From positions 1 through 64,000 of the forward strand of contig NZ_SOBH01000004.1 of the NCBI RefSeq assembly GCF_004365635.1: a stretch of 64,000 bases of DNA, given 5' to 3'. Both the position numbers and the translations under genes were made by a program. Origin of the DNA: Litoreibacter halocynthiae. GTDB lineage: Bacteria > Pseudomonadota > Alphaproteobacteria > Rhodobacterales > Rhodobacteraceae. Position 1 is the first letter of the stretch; every line of letters begins with the position of its first letter. The notes beneath the pieces were generated by a model. The model saw nothing but the letters and a program-made list of their open reading frames with translations. It was not told where the DNA came from and made no database searches. Shown in pieces: positions 45,452 to 54,078 of this stretch.

Positions 45452-48217
45452 TTACTCCGCGGGAACAGGTTGATCCGCCTTCTCGACACGAACCGCTGCA
45501 AACTTGAATTCCGGAATCTTACCGAAAGGATCGACCGCAGGGTTGGTCAGAATGTTTGCAGCAGCTTCAACATAAGCAAATGGCAGGAACACCATGTCAG
45601 GTGCGACCGCACGGTCAGATCGTGCCATGACATTGATTGTGCCGCGCCGCGTAGTCAGTCGCAACATGCCACCTGGCTCTACTCCAAGCTTGCGCAACGT
45701 CGACGGGTGCAGTGAACAGTTGGCTTCTGGCTGCAATGCGTCCAACACCGAAGCGCGGCGTGTCATCGACCCTGTGTGCCAGTGCTCCAGTTGGCGACCG
45801 GTCGTCAGAATCATCGGATACTCGGCATCAGGTACCTCATCCGGCGCAATGACGTTAGCGGGAGTGAACTTCGCGCGGCCATCAGCTCGCGGGAATCCAT
45901 CTCCAAACACAATTGGTTGTCCGGGGTCTGTGGGGGAAAGTGACGGATAGGTCACCACACTTTCCCTCTCCAAGCGATCCCACGAAATGTTGTTTAGCGA
46001 TCCCATATTCAATTTCATCTCGGCAAAGACGTCAGCCGGACCGCTGTAGTTCCAGTCCAAACCAAGACGTTTGGCCAGCTCAACCTCGATCCACCAGTCT
46101 TCTTTCGCGTCGCCAGGCGGTGGTAAAGCAGGGCGGCCCATTTGCACCTGACGATTGGTGTTGGTCACGGTGCCGGACTTCTCGGCAAAGGCTGAGGCGG
46201 GCAGGATGACATCCGCGAAATTCACGGTCTCAGTCAGGAAGATATCTTGAACGACCAAATGATCCAGTTTCGCCAACGCGTCACGGGCATGCTCCACATC
46301 AGGGTCCGACATCGCCGGATTTTCGCCTAGGATATACATCGACTTGATGTCGCCCGCGTGGACCGCATCCAGAATTTCGGTCACAGTCAGGCCCTTCTCG
46401 TTCGAGAAGTCTTCCGAACCCCAAACTTCGGTGAAGGCAGAGCGTACACCATCATCCATCACACTTTGATAGTCCGGCAAGAACATCGGCACGAGCCCCG
46501 CATCCGACGCGCCTTGCACGTTGTTCTGCCCGCGCAGTGGGTGAAGCCCAGAACCCAGACGACCCACCTGACCCGTCATCAACGCAAGGCTGATCAGGCA
46601 GCGGGAATTGTCGGTGCCGTGGATGTGTTGCGAGACACCCATGCCCCAGAAAATCATAGCCGCTTTCGCGCCTGCAAAGGTACGGGCCACGTCGCGCAAC
46701 ATCTCAGGAGAGATACCGCAAATCTCGCTCATCTTCTCCGGAGTGAAACCTGCCAGATGAGCCTTCTCGGCCTCCCAATTCTCAGTATAGGCGTCGATAT
46801 ATTGCTGGTCGTAGAGGCCTTCTTCCACAATCACATGCATGATCGCGTTCAGCATCGACACGTCCGCGCCGGGGCGGAATTGCAGCATGTGGCTAGAATG
46901 GCGTTTCAACGCTTGCCCACGCGGGTCCATGACGATCAACTTGCCGCCGCGCTTGGCGAATTGCTTGAAATAGGTCGCGGCGACGGGATGGTTTTCCGTC
47001 GGGTTCGCGCCAATGACAATCGCCACATCCGCGTTTTCGATCTCGTTGAACGTCGCGGTGACAGCGCCCGAGCCCACGTTCTCCATCAGCGCCGCAACTG
47101 ACGACGCATGACAAAGCCGCGTGCAGTGGTCGACGTTGTTGTGACCAAAGCCTTGGCGGATAATTTTCTGGAATAGGTAGGCCTCTTCGTTGGTGCATTT
47201 GGCCGACCCGAAGCCAGCGACCTCACGGCCCCGACCTTTCATGCCGCCCGCAGCCATATCCAGCGCCTCGTCCCATGTCGCCTCGCGGAAGAACTCTTGC
47301 CAGTTGCCGGGGTCGACGTTCAGCCCCTTGGCTGGAGCGTCGTCGCGACGGATGAGCGGCTTGGTCAGGCGATGGTCATGGTGGATGTAGTCAAAGCCAA
47401 AACGGCCTTTAACGCACAGGCGACCTTCATTGGCGGGGCCATTGATGCCGTCCACATATTTGACGTTGCCGTCTTTGACCTTCAGCGAAATCTGGCACCC
47501 TACACCGCAGAACGGGCAAACGCTGTCCACTTCACTGTCGAAATCCTTGCTGTCGCCAACCTGATTTTCATCGGTCACCGTCGCAGGCATCAACGCACCG
47601 GTCGGGCAGGCTTGCACGCACTCGCCGCAAGCCACGCAAGTGCTGTCGCCCATCGGGTCTGCGAAATCGAAGGTCGGGTAGGAATCGTGACCACGACCCG
47701 ACATGCCGATCACGTCATTGACTTGAACCTCGCGGCAGGCGCGCACGCACAGGCCGCACTGAATACACGCATCCAAATTCACAGACATCGCCACGTGGCT
47801 GTCATCCAGCAACGGGATGCGGCCTTCCTCCAGTTTCGGGAACCGGCTTTCAGACACGCCCTGCATTGCCGCCATATCCCAAAGGTGGGAAGATTTGTCA
47901 TGCGCCACATCCGGCGCCGGTTGATCCGCGACCAGCATTTCAACGACCATTTTGCGCGCGGTTTCCGCGCGGTTGGAGTTGCTGGTAACGACCATCCCCT
48001 CGACAGGTTCGCGAATGCAGGACGCCGCCAAAACCCGCTCGCCTTCGATCTCGACCATACACGCGCGGCAGTTGCCGTCGGGGCGGTATCCGGGTGCCGG
48101 TTTGTGACACAGATGCGGGATCACAAGGCCACGGCCATTGGCCACTTCCCAGATCGTCTCGCCCGCTTGGGCCTCTACCTGCTCACCGTTGAGCGTGAAT
48201 TTGATCGTATCGGTCAT
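45452..48217 (-). CDS. Formate dehydrogenase alpha subunit (molybdenum, NAD-type)
   Basis: A 921-residue cytosolic molybdenum enzyme (no Tat signal) that oxidises formate to CO2. Order: an N-terminal [2Fe-2S] domain (NCRACMVEI and flanking Cys), two [4Fe-4S] motifs (CIQCGLCVRAC, CVACGECVQACP), then CPFCGVGC of the bis-MGD domain. The catalytic site has cysteine (RLCHASS), not selenocysteine. A C-terminal molybdopterin-binding domain follows. It resembles FdsA/FdhF of NAD-dependent enzymes, but no FdsB, FdsG, FdsC or FdsD gene is next to it. The start has GGAG 8 bases upstream. Confidence 0.9.
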   Translation of the reverse strand: MTDTIKFTLNGEQVEAQAGETIWEVANGRGLVIPHLCHKPAPGYRPDGNCRACMVEIEGERVLAASCIREPVEGMVVTSNSNRAETARKMVVEMLVADQPAPDVAHDKSSHLWDMAAMQGVSESRFPKLEEGRIPLLDDSHVAMSVNLDACIQCGLCVRACREVQVNDVIGMSGRGHDSYPTFDFADPMGDSTCVACGECVQACPTGALMPATVTDENQVGDSKDFDSEVDSVCPFCGVGCQISLKVKDGNVKYVDGINGPANEGRLCVKGRFGFDYIHHDHRLTKPLIRRDDAPAKGLNVDPGNWQEFFREATWDEALDMAAGGMKGRGREVAGFGSAKCTNEEAYLFQKIIRQGFGHNNVDHCTRLCHASSVAALMENVGSGAVTATFNEIENADVAIVIGANPTENHPVAATYFKQFAKRGGKLIVMDPRGQALKRHSSHMLQFRPGADVSMLNAIMHVIVEEGLYDQQYIDAYTENWEAEKAHLAGFTPEKMSEICGISPEMLRDVARTFAGAKAAMIFWGMGVSQHIHGTDNSRCLISLALMTGQVGRLGSGLHPLRGQNNVQGASDAGLVPMFLPDYQSVMDDGVRSAFTEVWGSEDFSNEKGLTVTEILDAVHAGDIKSMYILGENPAMSDPDVEHARDALAKLDHLVVQDIFLTETVNFADVILPASAFAEKSGTVTNTNRQVQMGRPALPPPGDAKEDWWIEVELAKRLGLDWNYSGPADVFAEMKLNMGSLNNISWDRLERESVVTYPSLSPTDPGQPIVFGDGFPRADGRAKFTPANVIAPDEVPDAEYPMILTTGRQLEHWHTGSMTRRASVLDALQPEANCSLHPSTLRKLGVEPGGMLRLTTRRGTINVMARSDRAVAPDMVFLPFAYVEAAANILTNPAVDPFGKIPEFKFAAVRVEKADQPVPAE

Positions 48218-48388
48218 TGGCGTGTCTCCCTGCGTACGCCAAGTTAAAGCATCGGGCGGGCAATTTCAGAGCATCATGCGCGACCTCAAACACCGTATTT
48301 GCGTCAGCCTGTTTCCCATTGGCGCATGGGGTGGCGCGCATAGACGGCCTCGCGTAAGTCTTAATCTAGCACGAGAAGGGAATCTGAC

Positions 48389-49435
48389 ATGACACATCTT
48401 TGGGTTCGATCCGAAAGCCGCGACCACGAACAACGGGTCGGCGTGACGCCTGAAGGTGTCAAAGAGCTTATGAACGCAGGGATCAAAGTCACCGTTGAGA
48501 AAAGCTCCTCTCGCGCCATTGGTATTGATGGCTATAGGGCGACGGGCTGCGAAATTGCGCCCGAAGGCAGCTGGACCGACGCCCCTCGCGAAGCAATCAT
48601 TTTCGGCCTCAAAGAGCTGCCCGAAGACGGCACACCTCTGCCACACCACCACATTATGTTCGGTCACGCCTACAAGGGGCAACCCTCGGGCCGCGTGTTG
48701 CTGGACCGCTTCAAGGCGGGCGGCGGTACCCTATTCGATTTGGAGTATCTTGTGGGCGAAGACGGCCGCCGCGTTGCTGCGTTCGGATATTGGGCGGGCT
48801 ATGCGGGGGCGGCAGTCAGTCTGATGTGCTGGATTGCCCAGCAGACCGGAAGCATAGTGGAGCCGGTCGGAGTCTACGCATCATCGAAGGCAATGCAGGA
48901 AGACCTGAACGAGCGCATGGCGGCATTTGATGACAAGCGACCTTCGGCCCTGATTATCGGCGCTTTGGGCCGCGTGGGGACGGGTGGTGCCGATCTTTGC
49001 ACGTCCATGGGATTGCCAGTTACCAAATGGGACATGGCAGAGACCTCGAGCGGAGGTCCGTTCCCCGAGGTTCTGGAACACGACATTTTCCTGAACTGCA
49101 TTCTCGCGCGCCCCGGAACGCCGGTCTTCGTTCCGGCATCGGCAAAAACAGCTCCGCGCAAACTCTCGGTGATTGGTGATATCGCCTGCGACCCTGACAG
49201 CGACTTTTCCCCGATCAAAGTCTATGATCGTGTCACGACGTGGGACGCGCCCGCCCTACGGGTTCACAACGACCCCGTTCTGGATGTGACAGCCATCGAC
49301 AACTTGCCCTCAATGCTGCCCACCGAAGCTTCCGAAGATTTTTCCAGTCAGTTGTTGTCAAGTCTCCTCACCCTCGACTCGCTGGACGAAGGCGTATGGA
49401 GCCGCGCAAAGGCGACCTTTGACGAGCATCTTTAG
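48389..49435 (+). CDS. Saccharopine dehydrogenase family protein (lysine-forming type)
   Basis: A 348-residue enzyme of the alanine dehydrogenase/transhydrogenase-like fold, with the N-terminal VRSESRDHEQRVGVTP block and a Rossmann motif ALIIGALGRVGTGG (about 190-203). Similar proteins (fungal Lys1 type) interconvert saccharopine and lysine plus 2-oxoglutarate. There is no partner saccharopine reductase/LKR in the window. In this group the role may be lysine breakdown or a related imine reduction. It has AAGGGA 7 bases before the ATG and is divergent from the formate dehydrogenase gene. Confidence 0.82.
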   Translation: MTHLWVRSESRDHEQRVGVTPEGVKELMNAGIKVTVEKSSSRAIGIDGYRATGCEIAPEGSWTDAPREAIIFGLKELPEDGTPLPHHHIMFGHAYKGQPSGRVLLDRFKAGGGTLFDLEYLVGEDGRRVAAFGYWAGYAGAAVSLMCWIAQQTGSIVEPVGVYASSKAMQEDLNERMAAFDDKRPSALIIGALGRVGTGGADLCTSMGLPVTKWDMAETSSGGPFPEVLEHDIFLNCILARPGTPVFVPASAKTAPRKLSVIGDIACDPDSDFSPIKVYDRVTTWDAPALRVHNDPVLDVTAIDNLPSMLPTEASEDFSSQLLSSLLTLDSLDEGVWSRAKATFDEHL

Positions 49436-49746
49436 AGGAGATCTTCTTCTGCATCCGACAGGTCAAAGCCCATCATTTCAGAGCCGTTTTCAAGATGGTC
49501 TGCAAGATGAGGGATTCCCAAAAGGTAGTCCTCGGTTGGGCTCACCTTCTCTTGTCGCGCAGTGAGCAATGCCTCGTCCCATTCGCTTGCATCAAAGCTG
49601 CCGCGTCCGATCCATGTCAGTGCGACAAGCTCGGCCTGCTCGTCCTCGTTCAAACCATCGATGAACGCGCGAAGTTCGCCCTCTGCGCGGTCGATTTCGT
49701 GTGCAAACAAGACAACTTGCGCGACCTTGTGTAGGGAAATGTCCAT
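49432..49746 (-). CDS. DUF3775 domain protein
   Basis: A 104-residue acidic soluble protein with the DUF3775 pattern (ISLHKVAQVVLFAHEI near the start, ALTWIGRGSFDASEWDEAL in the middle). The function of the domain is unknown. The ATG at 49746 has GGAGGAG 9 bases upstream; a longer frame to 49791 is not needed. It overlaps the end of the saccharopine dehydrogenase gene by 4 bases on the opposite strand. Confidence 0.8.
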   Translation of the reverse strand: MDISLHKVAQVVLFAHEIDRAEGELRAFIDGLNEDEQAELVALTWIGRGSFDASEWDEALLTARQEKVSPTEDYLLGIPHLADHLENGSEMMGFDLSDAEEDLL

Positions 49747-49824
49747 CGACAATGCTCCTCCGTGTTGATGATCCACTGTAGGCGCCAGCATAGCCGTCTC
49801 CCATGATATGGATCAAACAGGAAC

Positions 49825-50556
49825 TCAGGAGAAAATGCGGTAATACAGCCAGTCCGGCAGGAATTGGCTGCCTCTGAATACAAGGCTGAACAGAGTCGGG
49901 AAGCTACGTTTGAAACCGCCAGACCTCATATGGTCGAACACGATCTGCGCGGCCTCTTCCGGCTCCATAATGAACGGCATGTTGAAGTCGTTCTTGTCGG
50001 TCAGTTGGGTCTTGATAAACCCCGGGTTCACTACCTGCACATCCACGCCCGTTTTGCGTAAGTCGGCATACATGCATTCGGCCAAACTCATGGTGGCCGC
50101 CTTGCTCGCTGTGTAACCGATAGAGCCGGGGAGTCCTCTAAATCCGGTCAGGCTAGACGTGATAACGATATGCCCGCAGTCCCGCCGAACCATGTTCGGA
50201 ACGACTTGCCCCAAGACACGCGCCAAACCAGTGAAATTGATATCGCACATGGCGTTTACCCGATCGGCGTCCCATTCCTTCGCGCCTTGCGGCCAATAAA
50301 CACCCGCCAGATGCACATATCCGTCGACCTCACCGACTTCCTTAGAAGCGCGGATCACGTCGTCATTTTCGGACACATCAACGGTGACGTAGGACGCCTT
50401 CGGACCGATCTCGGACACCGCTTGTTTCAGCCCATCTTCGCCACGAGCAGAGATCACCACTTCGGCTCCGGCCTGCACCAATTTATCAGCCAAAGCACGG
50501 CCCAGCCCAGCGGAGGCACCGACCAACCAATATCGTTTCCCGTTAAAATCTCTCAT
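49825..50556 (-). CDS. Short-chain dehydrogenase/reductase of the RpoE-linked operon
   Basis: A 243-residue Rossmann protein with the nucleotide motif GASAGLGRA (about 13-21), the catalytic YTASK (Y148-K152 region) and an upstream Ser. The substrate is probably lipid-like, because it follows the UfaD-like and DUF1365 genes. The ATG overlaps the stop of a 16-codon mini-ORF (ATGA). In Rhodobacter sphaeroides a comparable SDR belongs to the RpoE-dependent gene group. The exact reaction is unknown. Confidence 0.88.
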   Translation of the reverse strand: MRDFNGKRYWLVGASAGLGRALADKLVQAGAEVVISARGEDGLKQAVSEIGPKASYVTVDVSENDDVIRASKEVGEVDGYVHLAGVYWPQGAKEWDADRVNAMCDINFTGLARVLGQVVPNMVRRDCGHIVITSSLTGFRGLPGSIGYTASKAATMSLAECMYADLRKTGVDVQVVNPGFIKTQLTDKNDFNMPFIMEPEEAAQIVFDHMRSGGFKRSFPTLFSLVFRGSQFLPDWLYYRIFS

Positions 50557-50603
50557 CCGGCGGCTTTCGCTAATTCTGTTCTGTCGCTTTCAGCAGCACT
50601 CAT
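50553..50603 (-). CDS. 16-codon mini-ORF between DUF1365 gene and SDR gene
   Basis: The sequence reads MSAAESDRTELAKAAG. Its ATG overlaps the DUF1365 stop as ATGA, and its stop overlaps the SDR start as ATGA. The double coupling suggests that ribosomes pass through it to reach the SDR gene. It could be a functional small protein, a translation relay or the remnant of a lost gene. I see no ribosome-binding site that would let it be translated on its own. Confidence 0.3.
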   Translation of the reverse strand: MSAAESDRTELAKAAG

Positions 50604-51358
50604 CTCGATACCTTTTTGGATGGTGGTTCTGAATGCGCACGAAATTTTGCACCCTTCCACCACAGTTTTAGGGCCTGCCAATGTATCAGCCCCAAAACGC
50701 GGCGCGATCCTAACGGGCGGCGTAAACACGCCCTCAGAATCGACCAGTTGGTCAGCGGCGCACGCTTGCCAGTTAGGGTCGCCAGCAAGCCGTTGTTCCT
50801 GCAAGTGTAGTCGATCCAAACGCCGATCTTGTCGTCGGTGAAGTCAAATCGGAACGTGTATTCACCCGCGACCGGCTGAAACGGCGAGACGTAGAAGATC
50901 TTGCGTGCGGTCAGTCGGTCAGTCGGCAGGATAGCGCAGTGCTCATCATGGAAACAAAGGTAGCAATGCCGATCTCCATAGGTGTTCGAGACCTCGGGTA
51001 TTACTGCGCGCAGGCCACCCTCAGCATCAAAGCCAAGCCAGAAGCTCACCGGGTTGAATACATGTCCCATGACACGCGGCTGGGCGAGCAGTTCAATCCG
51101 GTCGACGACATTCATCAAACCTTCGGCCTCAAAGATCGCGCGCGCCCAAGACGCGCCCGCACCTTGATTCGGATCACCCCCGTGGTCGCTGTCGTGCAGA
51201 GATACCAGATTGGCGCTGTTGCGTGAAAACAATGCCGGAGATTTCACTTCCGAGGTAGGGTCCAACAAGACGTAGTCCACGCCATATCGGAAGGCGTTTT
51301 CAATCGCCCCTTTGCGCCCGTGAAAGGTCACGCCTGCGATATGACTAATTCCGCTCAC
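50600..51358 (-). CDS. DUF1365 protein of the RpoE-linked operon
   Basis: A 252-residue protein of the DUF1365 family, often found next to flavin amine oxidases and lipid methyltransferases. It begins ISHIAGVTFHGRKG and contains the conserved FNPVSFWLGFD and SNTYGDRHCYLC segments. It has no signal peptide and no clear catalytic motif; a link to modified fatty acids is inferred from neighbours only. The start is GTG, overlapping the UfaD-like stop (GTGA). Confidence 0.88.
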   Translation of the reverse strand: MSGISHIAGVTFHGRKGAIENAFRYGVDYVLLDPTSEVKSPALFSRNSANLVSLHDSDHGGDPNQGAGASWARAIFEAEGLMNVVDRIELLAQPRVMGHVFNPVSFWLGFDAEGGLRAVIPEVSNTYGDRHCYLCFHDEHCAILPTDRLTARKIFYVSPFQPVAGEYTFRFDFTDDKIGVWIDYTCRNNGLLATLTGKRAPLTNWSILRACLRRPLGSRRVLGLIHWQALKLWWKGAKFRAHSEPPSKKVSR

Positions 51359-52650
51359 GCGGCCTCAGACGTTTCAAGTTTCGAGGCGAATGCCCGAGCA
51401 ACATCAACCGCACTGGACAAGCCATCTTCGTGGAAGCCGTTTTTCATCCAAGCCCCGCAGAACCATGTCCGGTTTGTCCCGTTCATGGCCGAGATTGTGT
51501 CCTGCGCTTTCAAAGCGGCGACATCATAAACCGGATGATGGAATGTCTTCGTATCATAAATCAGGTCCTCACGAATCTCGCGGGTCGAGTTCAGGGTTAC
51601 AAAGAGCGGATCATCATGCGGGATCGGCTGAAGGGAGTTCATCCAGTAGGTCAGGTCAATTCTGTCTGAAGACTTGTGCTTGTCTTCGCAATATACCCAG
51701 CTGGCCCAGACCTTGCGCCGCTTCGGCATCATTGACGGGTCGGCATGTAGCACAGCCTCGTTGGGTTGGTATTTCACCGCCCCCAAGGCTGCGCGCTCCG
51801 CATGAGACGCATCAGTCAGCATGGCCAAGCTTTGATCGGCATGGGAGGCGAATACAACTTCATCAAAACGCTCAAGCACCCCTCCGACAGGCGTAATCTC
51901 GACATGGGTTTGAGCACGCTCAACCGACTTGATCGGCGTTCCCACGCGGATGCTTACGCCTTGGTTCCTCAATCGCGCTTCCAGCTTGCTGACATATTGC
52001 GTCGAGCCGCCTTTCACGGTGCGCCATTGGTGCTGGCCCGAATAGCCCAACAAGGCATGGTTTTGCATGAAGCGTATCATCGCTTGCGCGGGAAATGCCT
52101 CCATCCGTTCAATCGGCGTAGACCAAATTGCGCCAGTAAATGGCAACAGGTACTTGTCGCGGAACCATGAACCGGTGCCAAGCTGCCCCAAAAGCTCCGA
52201 AATGGAAATGTCAGGGTCATTTGCTACATCCACCGCGCGGGCGTTGAAGCGAACGATATCGCGGATCATCCGAAGGAACCGTGGGTCCATGGCATTGCGA
52301 CGTTGCGCAAAAATCGCGTCAATGCTGTGCAGACCGTATTCCAACTTCCCTCCTCCGATCGAGGCACCGAAGCTCATATTGCTTTTGACCGTTTCGACAC
52401 CGAGGTCGGCAAACAGATTTACCAGATGAGGGTAGTTGGTTTCGTTGAACACGATGAACCCAGTGTCCACAGGCTGATCGCCGCGCCTTCCGGCAATTAT
52501 GGTGCGCGCGTGGCCGCCCAAGCGGGGTTCCGCCTCGAATAATGTCACCTGATGCGATTTCGACAGCATATGTGCGGCACCCATGCCGGAAATTCCCGCC
52601 CCGATTACGGCAATTCGCTTCGGGGCTATAGTCATGGGTTCAAACGGCAT
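51355..52650 (-). CDS. UfaD-like flavin amine oxidase (NAD/FAD-binding, COG2907 type)
   Basis: A 431-residue FAD enzyme with the dinucleotide motif VIGAGISGMGAAHML (about 15-29 from the chosen start) and an amine-oxidase-like C-terminus (GLSSAVDVARAF). Its homologue in Rhodobacter sphaeroides (RSP_1091) lies beside rpoE-chrR and takes part in making unusual unsaturated and furan fatty acids in singlet-oxygen stress. I chose the ATG at 52650 (GGAG 6 bases upstream). It is first of four coupled frames and divergent from rpoE. Confidence 0.88.
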   Translation of the reverse strand: MPFEPMTIAPKRIAVIGAGISGMGAAHMLSKSHQVTLFEAEPRLGGHARTIIAGRRGDQPVDTGFIVFNETNYPHLVNLFADLGVETVKSNMSFGASIGGGKLEYGLHSIDAIFAQRRNAMDPRFLRMIRDIVRFNARAVDVANDPDISISELLGQLGTGSWFRDKYLLPFTGAIWSTPIERMEAFPAQAMIRFMQNHALLGYSGQHQWRTVKGGSTQYVSKLEARLRNQGVSIRVGTPIKSVERAQTHVEITPVGGVLERFDEVVFASHADQSLAMLTDASHAERAALGAVKYQPNEAVLHADPSMMPKRRKVWASWVYCEDKHKSSDRIDLTYWMNSLQPIPHDDPLFVTLNSTREIREDLIYDTKTFHHPVYDVAALKAQDTISAMNGTNRTWFCGAWMKNGFHEDGLSSAVDVARAFASKLETSEAA

Positions 52651-52683
52651 TTTTCGCTCCAGCACAGAAAAGTTTTTCTAAGA

Positions 52684-52713
52684 GTAGTACGTCTGCGCGC
52701 GCGCTCTGGATCA
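52684..52713 (-). promoter_or_regulatory. Possible RpoE promoter of the UfaD-like operon (weak -10)
   Basis: TGATCC on the minus strand at 52713-52708, then 18 bases, then TACTAC (52689-52684). The -35 matches the RpoE type exactly but the -10 departs from TAAGA. It is well placed for a start of transcription about 30 bases before the gene. Confidence 0.45.
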
Positions 52714-52725
52714 ATGACTGCGAAG

Positions 52726-52755
52726 TGATCCAAATTAGATCCTAGTCCGTAGAAG
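52726..52755 (+). promoter_or_regulatory. RpoE-type promoter of rpoE-chrR
   Basis: TGATCC at 52726-52731, exactly 18 bases, then TAGAAG at 52750-52755. This fits the Rhodobacter RpoE consensus (TGATCC-N18-TAAGA) and implies autoregulation. The predicted start of transcription near 52762 excludes a translation start at 52760. Confidence 0.75.
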
Positions 52756-52870
52756 GTACATGTTGACGGCAGACACAACTTTTGACGACTCTGGGCTTGT
52801 AGTGCAGCCTGTGTGCAAACCGGCGCGCCGCGAGGGTGGCGTCAGAAAGGGTCGTGAGAAGATTGTGTCC

Positions 52871-53413
52871 ATGAAGGAACAAGAAGACCTGCGATTTGTA
52901 GAATGCGTTCTGTTGATACGCGATGCTCAGGATAAGGCGGCATTCGCAGAACTGTTCAAGCATTTCGCTCCGCGCGTGAAAGGGTTCCTGATCAAATCTG
53001 GAACCGACGCTTCGATGGCGGAGGAATGCGCTCAGGACGTCATGGCTACGCTGTGGCACAAGGCGCATTTGTTCGACCCGACGCGGGCCAGCGTGAGCAC
53101 TTGGGTGTTCACCATCGCACGGAACCGGCGGATCGACATGTTGCGAAAGCAGCGGCGGTCCGAGCCGGACGAATTGACATGGGGCCCAGAGCCGGAGCCG
53201 GATGCGGCTGATGTTATGGAGCTTCAACAAGAAAGTACCCGATTGGTTCAGGCTTTAGCTGAACTGCCGGACAAACAGAGGGATTTGATTCAGAAAGCCT
53301 ATTTCGGCGATCTGTCCCATAGCGAAATCGCTGATGAGACAGGGCTGCCACTGGGAACGATCAAGTCAAGAATTAGACTGGCGCTTGAAAAGCTGCGCCA
53401 CGTAATGAAGTGA
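52871..53413 (+). CDS. rpoE: ECF sigma factor RpoE (singlet-oxygen stress type)
   Basis: Directs RNA polymerase to genes for defence against singlet oxygen; ChrR holds it inactive until stress. The 180-residue product has sigma2 (about 20-90, with the AEECAQDVMATLW and IARNRRIDMLR segments) and sigma4 (about 115-175, LPLGTIKSRIRLALEKLR). The frame is open to 52760, but the predicted promoter makes the ATG at 52871 the better start; a GTG at 52865 is close by. Its stop lies 8 bases before the chosen chrR ATG. Confidence 0.92.
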   Translation: MKEQEDLRFVECVLLIRDAQDKAAFAELFKHFAPRVKGFLIKSGTDASMAEECAQDVMATLWHKAHLFDPTRASVSTWVFTIARNRRIDMLRKQRRSEPDELTWGPEPEPDAADVMELQQESTRLVQALAELPDKQRDLIQKAYFGDLSHSEIADETGLPLGTIKSRIRLALEKLRHVMK

Positions 53414-53421
53414 AACGGACT

Positions 53422-54078
53422 ATGGAAAACATCAAACACCATATCAACGATGGTTTGTTGATCAGCTACGCAGCAGGCAGTTTATCCGAGGCGTTCAGCC
53501 TTGTGGTCGCGACGCATGTGAGCATGTGCGACGCTTGCCGCGTGCGCCTTGAAGCGTATGAAGCCGTGGGAGGCGCGATCTTAACGGACACGCCTGAAAG
53601 CGATAGCACATCTGACGTGACTGTTGATTTGAACGCAACTTTGGCTCTTATCGACGCCGGTGAGAAAGCCCCTATTCGCGTCCATCACACCAAGCCTGGA
53701 CTATTTCCATCCGCATTGCAGAGCTATGTCGGAGGGGATCTGGATTCCGTAAAATGGCGTTCGGTCGGGATGGGCGTCCGGCAAGCAATTCTACCGACAT
53801 CGAAAGATGCATCCGTGCGCTTGCTCCATATCCCTGCAGGGTGCGCCGTGCCTGACCATGGTCACCGTGGGACTGAATTGACTTTGGTTCTTCAAGGCGC
53901 CTTCCGCGACGAGTTTGATCGGTTCGGACCGGGTGATCTGGAAATTGCCACGGAAGAAGACGAACACACACCTGTGGCAGAAGCAGGTGCAGATTGTATC
54001 TGCCTTGCAGCTACCGACGCGCCGCTGAGATTCCGTGGCCTTGTGCAACGCATCGCGCAGCCGTTCTTGCGGATTTAA
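53422..54078 (+). CDS. chrR: ChrR zinc-dependent anti-sigma factor
   Basis: Binds RpoE through its N-terminal zinc domain and releases it when singlet oxygen is sensed. The 218-residue protein has H6 (and H7), H32, C36 and C39 as zinc ligands (HVSMCDAC). The C-terminal cupin domain has H146, H148, E152 and H182, all matching the pattern of Rhodobacter sphaeroides ChrR with a small offset. A GTG at 53410 overlapping the rpoE stop (GTGA) is an alternative start. Its end overlaps rmuC on the other strand by 4 bases. Confidence 0.93.
   Translation: MENIKHHINDGLLISYAAGSLSEAFSLVVATHVSMCDACRVRLEAYEAVGGAILTDTPESDSTSDVTVDLNATLALIDAGEKAPIRVHHTKPGLFPSALQSYVGGDLDSVKWRSVGMGVRQAILPTSKDASVRLLHIPAGCAVPDHGHRGTELTLVLQGAFRDEFDRFGPGDLEIATEEDEHTPVAEAGADCICLAATDAPLRFRGLVQRIAQPFLRI

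Noticed and set aside
47297-48247. A 316-codon plus-strand frame across the formate dehydrogenase N-terminus
   Set aside because: It is antisense to the iron-sulfur domain, with no start site or known family.
52760-52870. Longer N-terminus for RpoE (start at 52760)
   Set aside because: The predicted RpoE promoter places the transcription start near 52762, so the upstream ATG would not be in the mRNA. The extra 37 residues also do not resemble the family.
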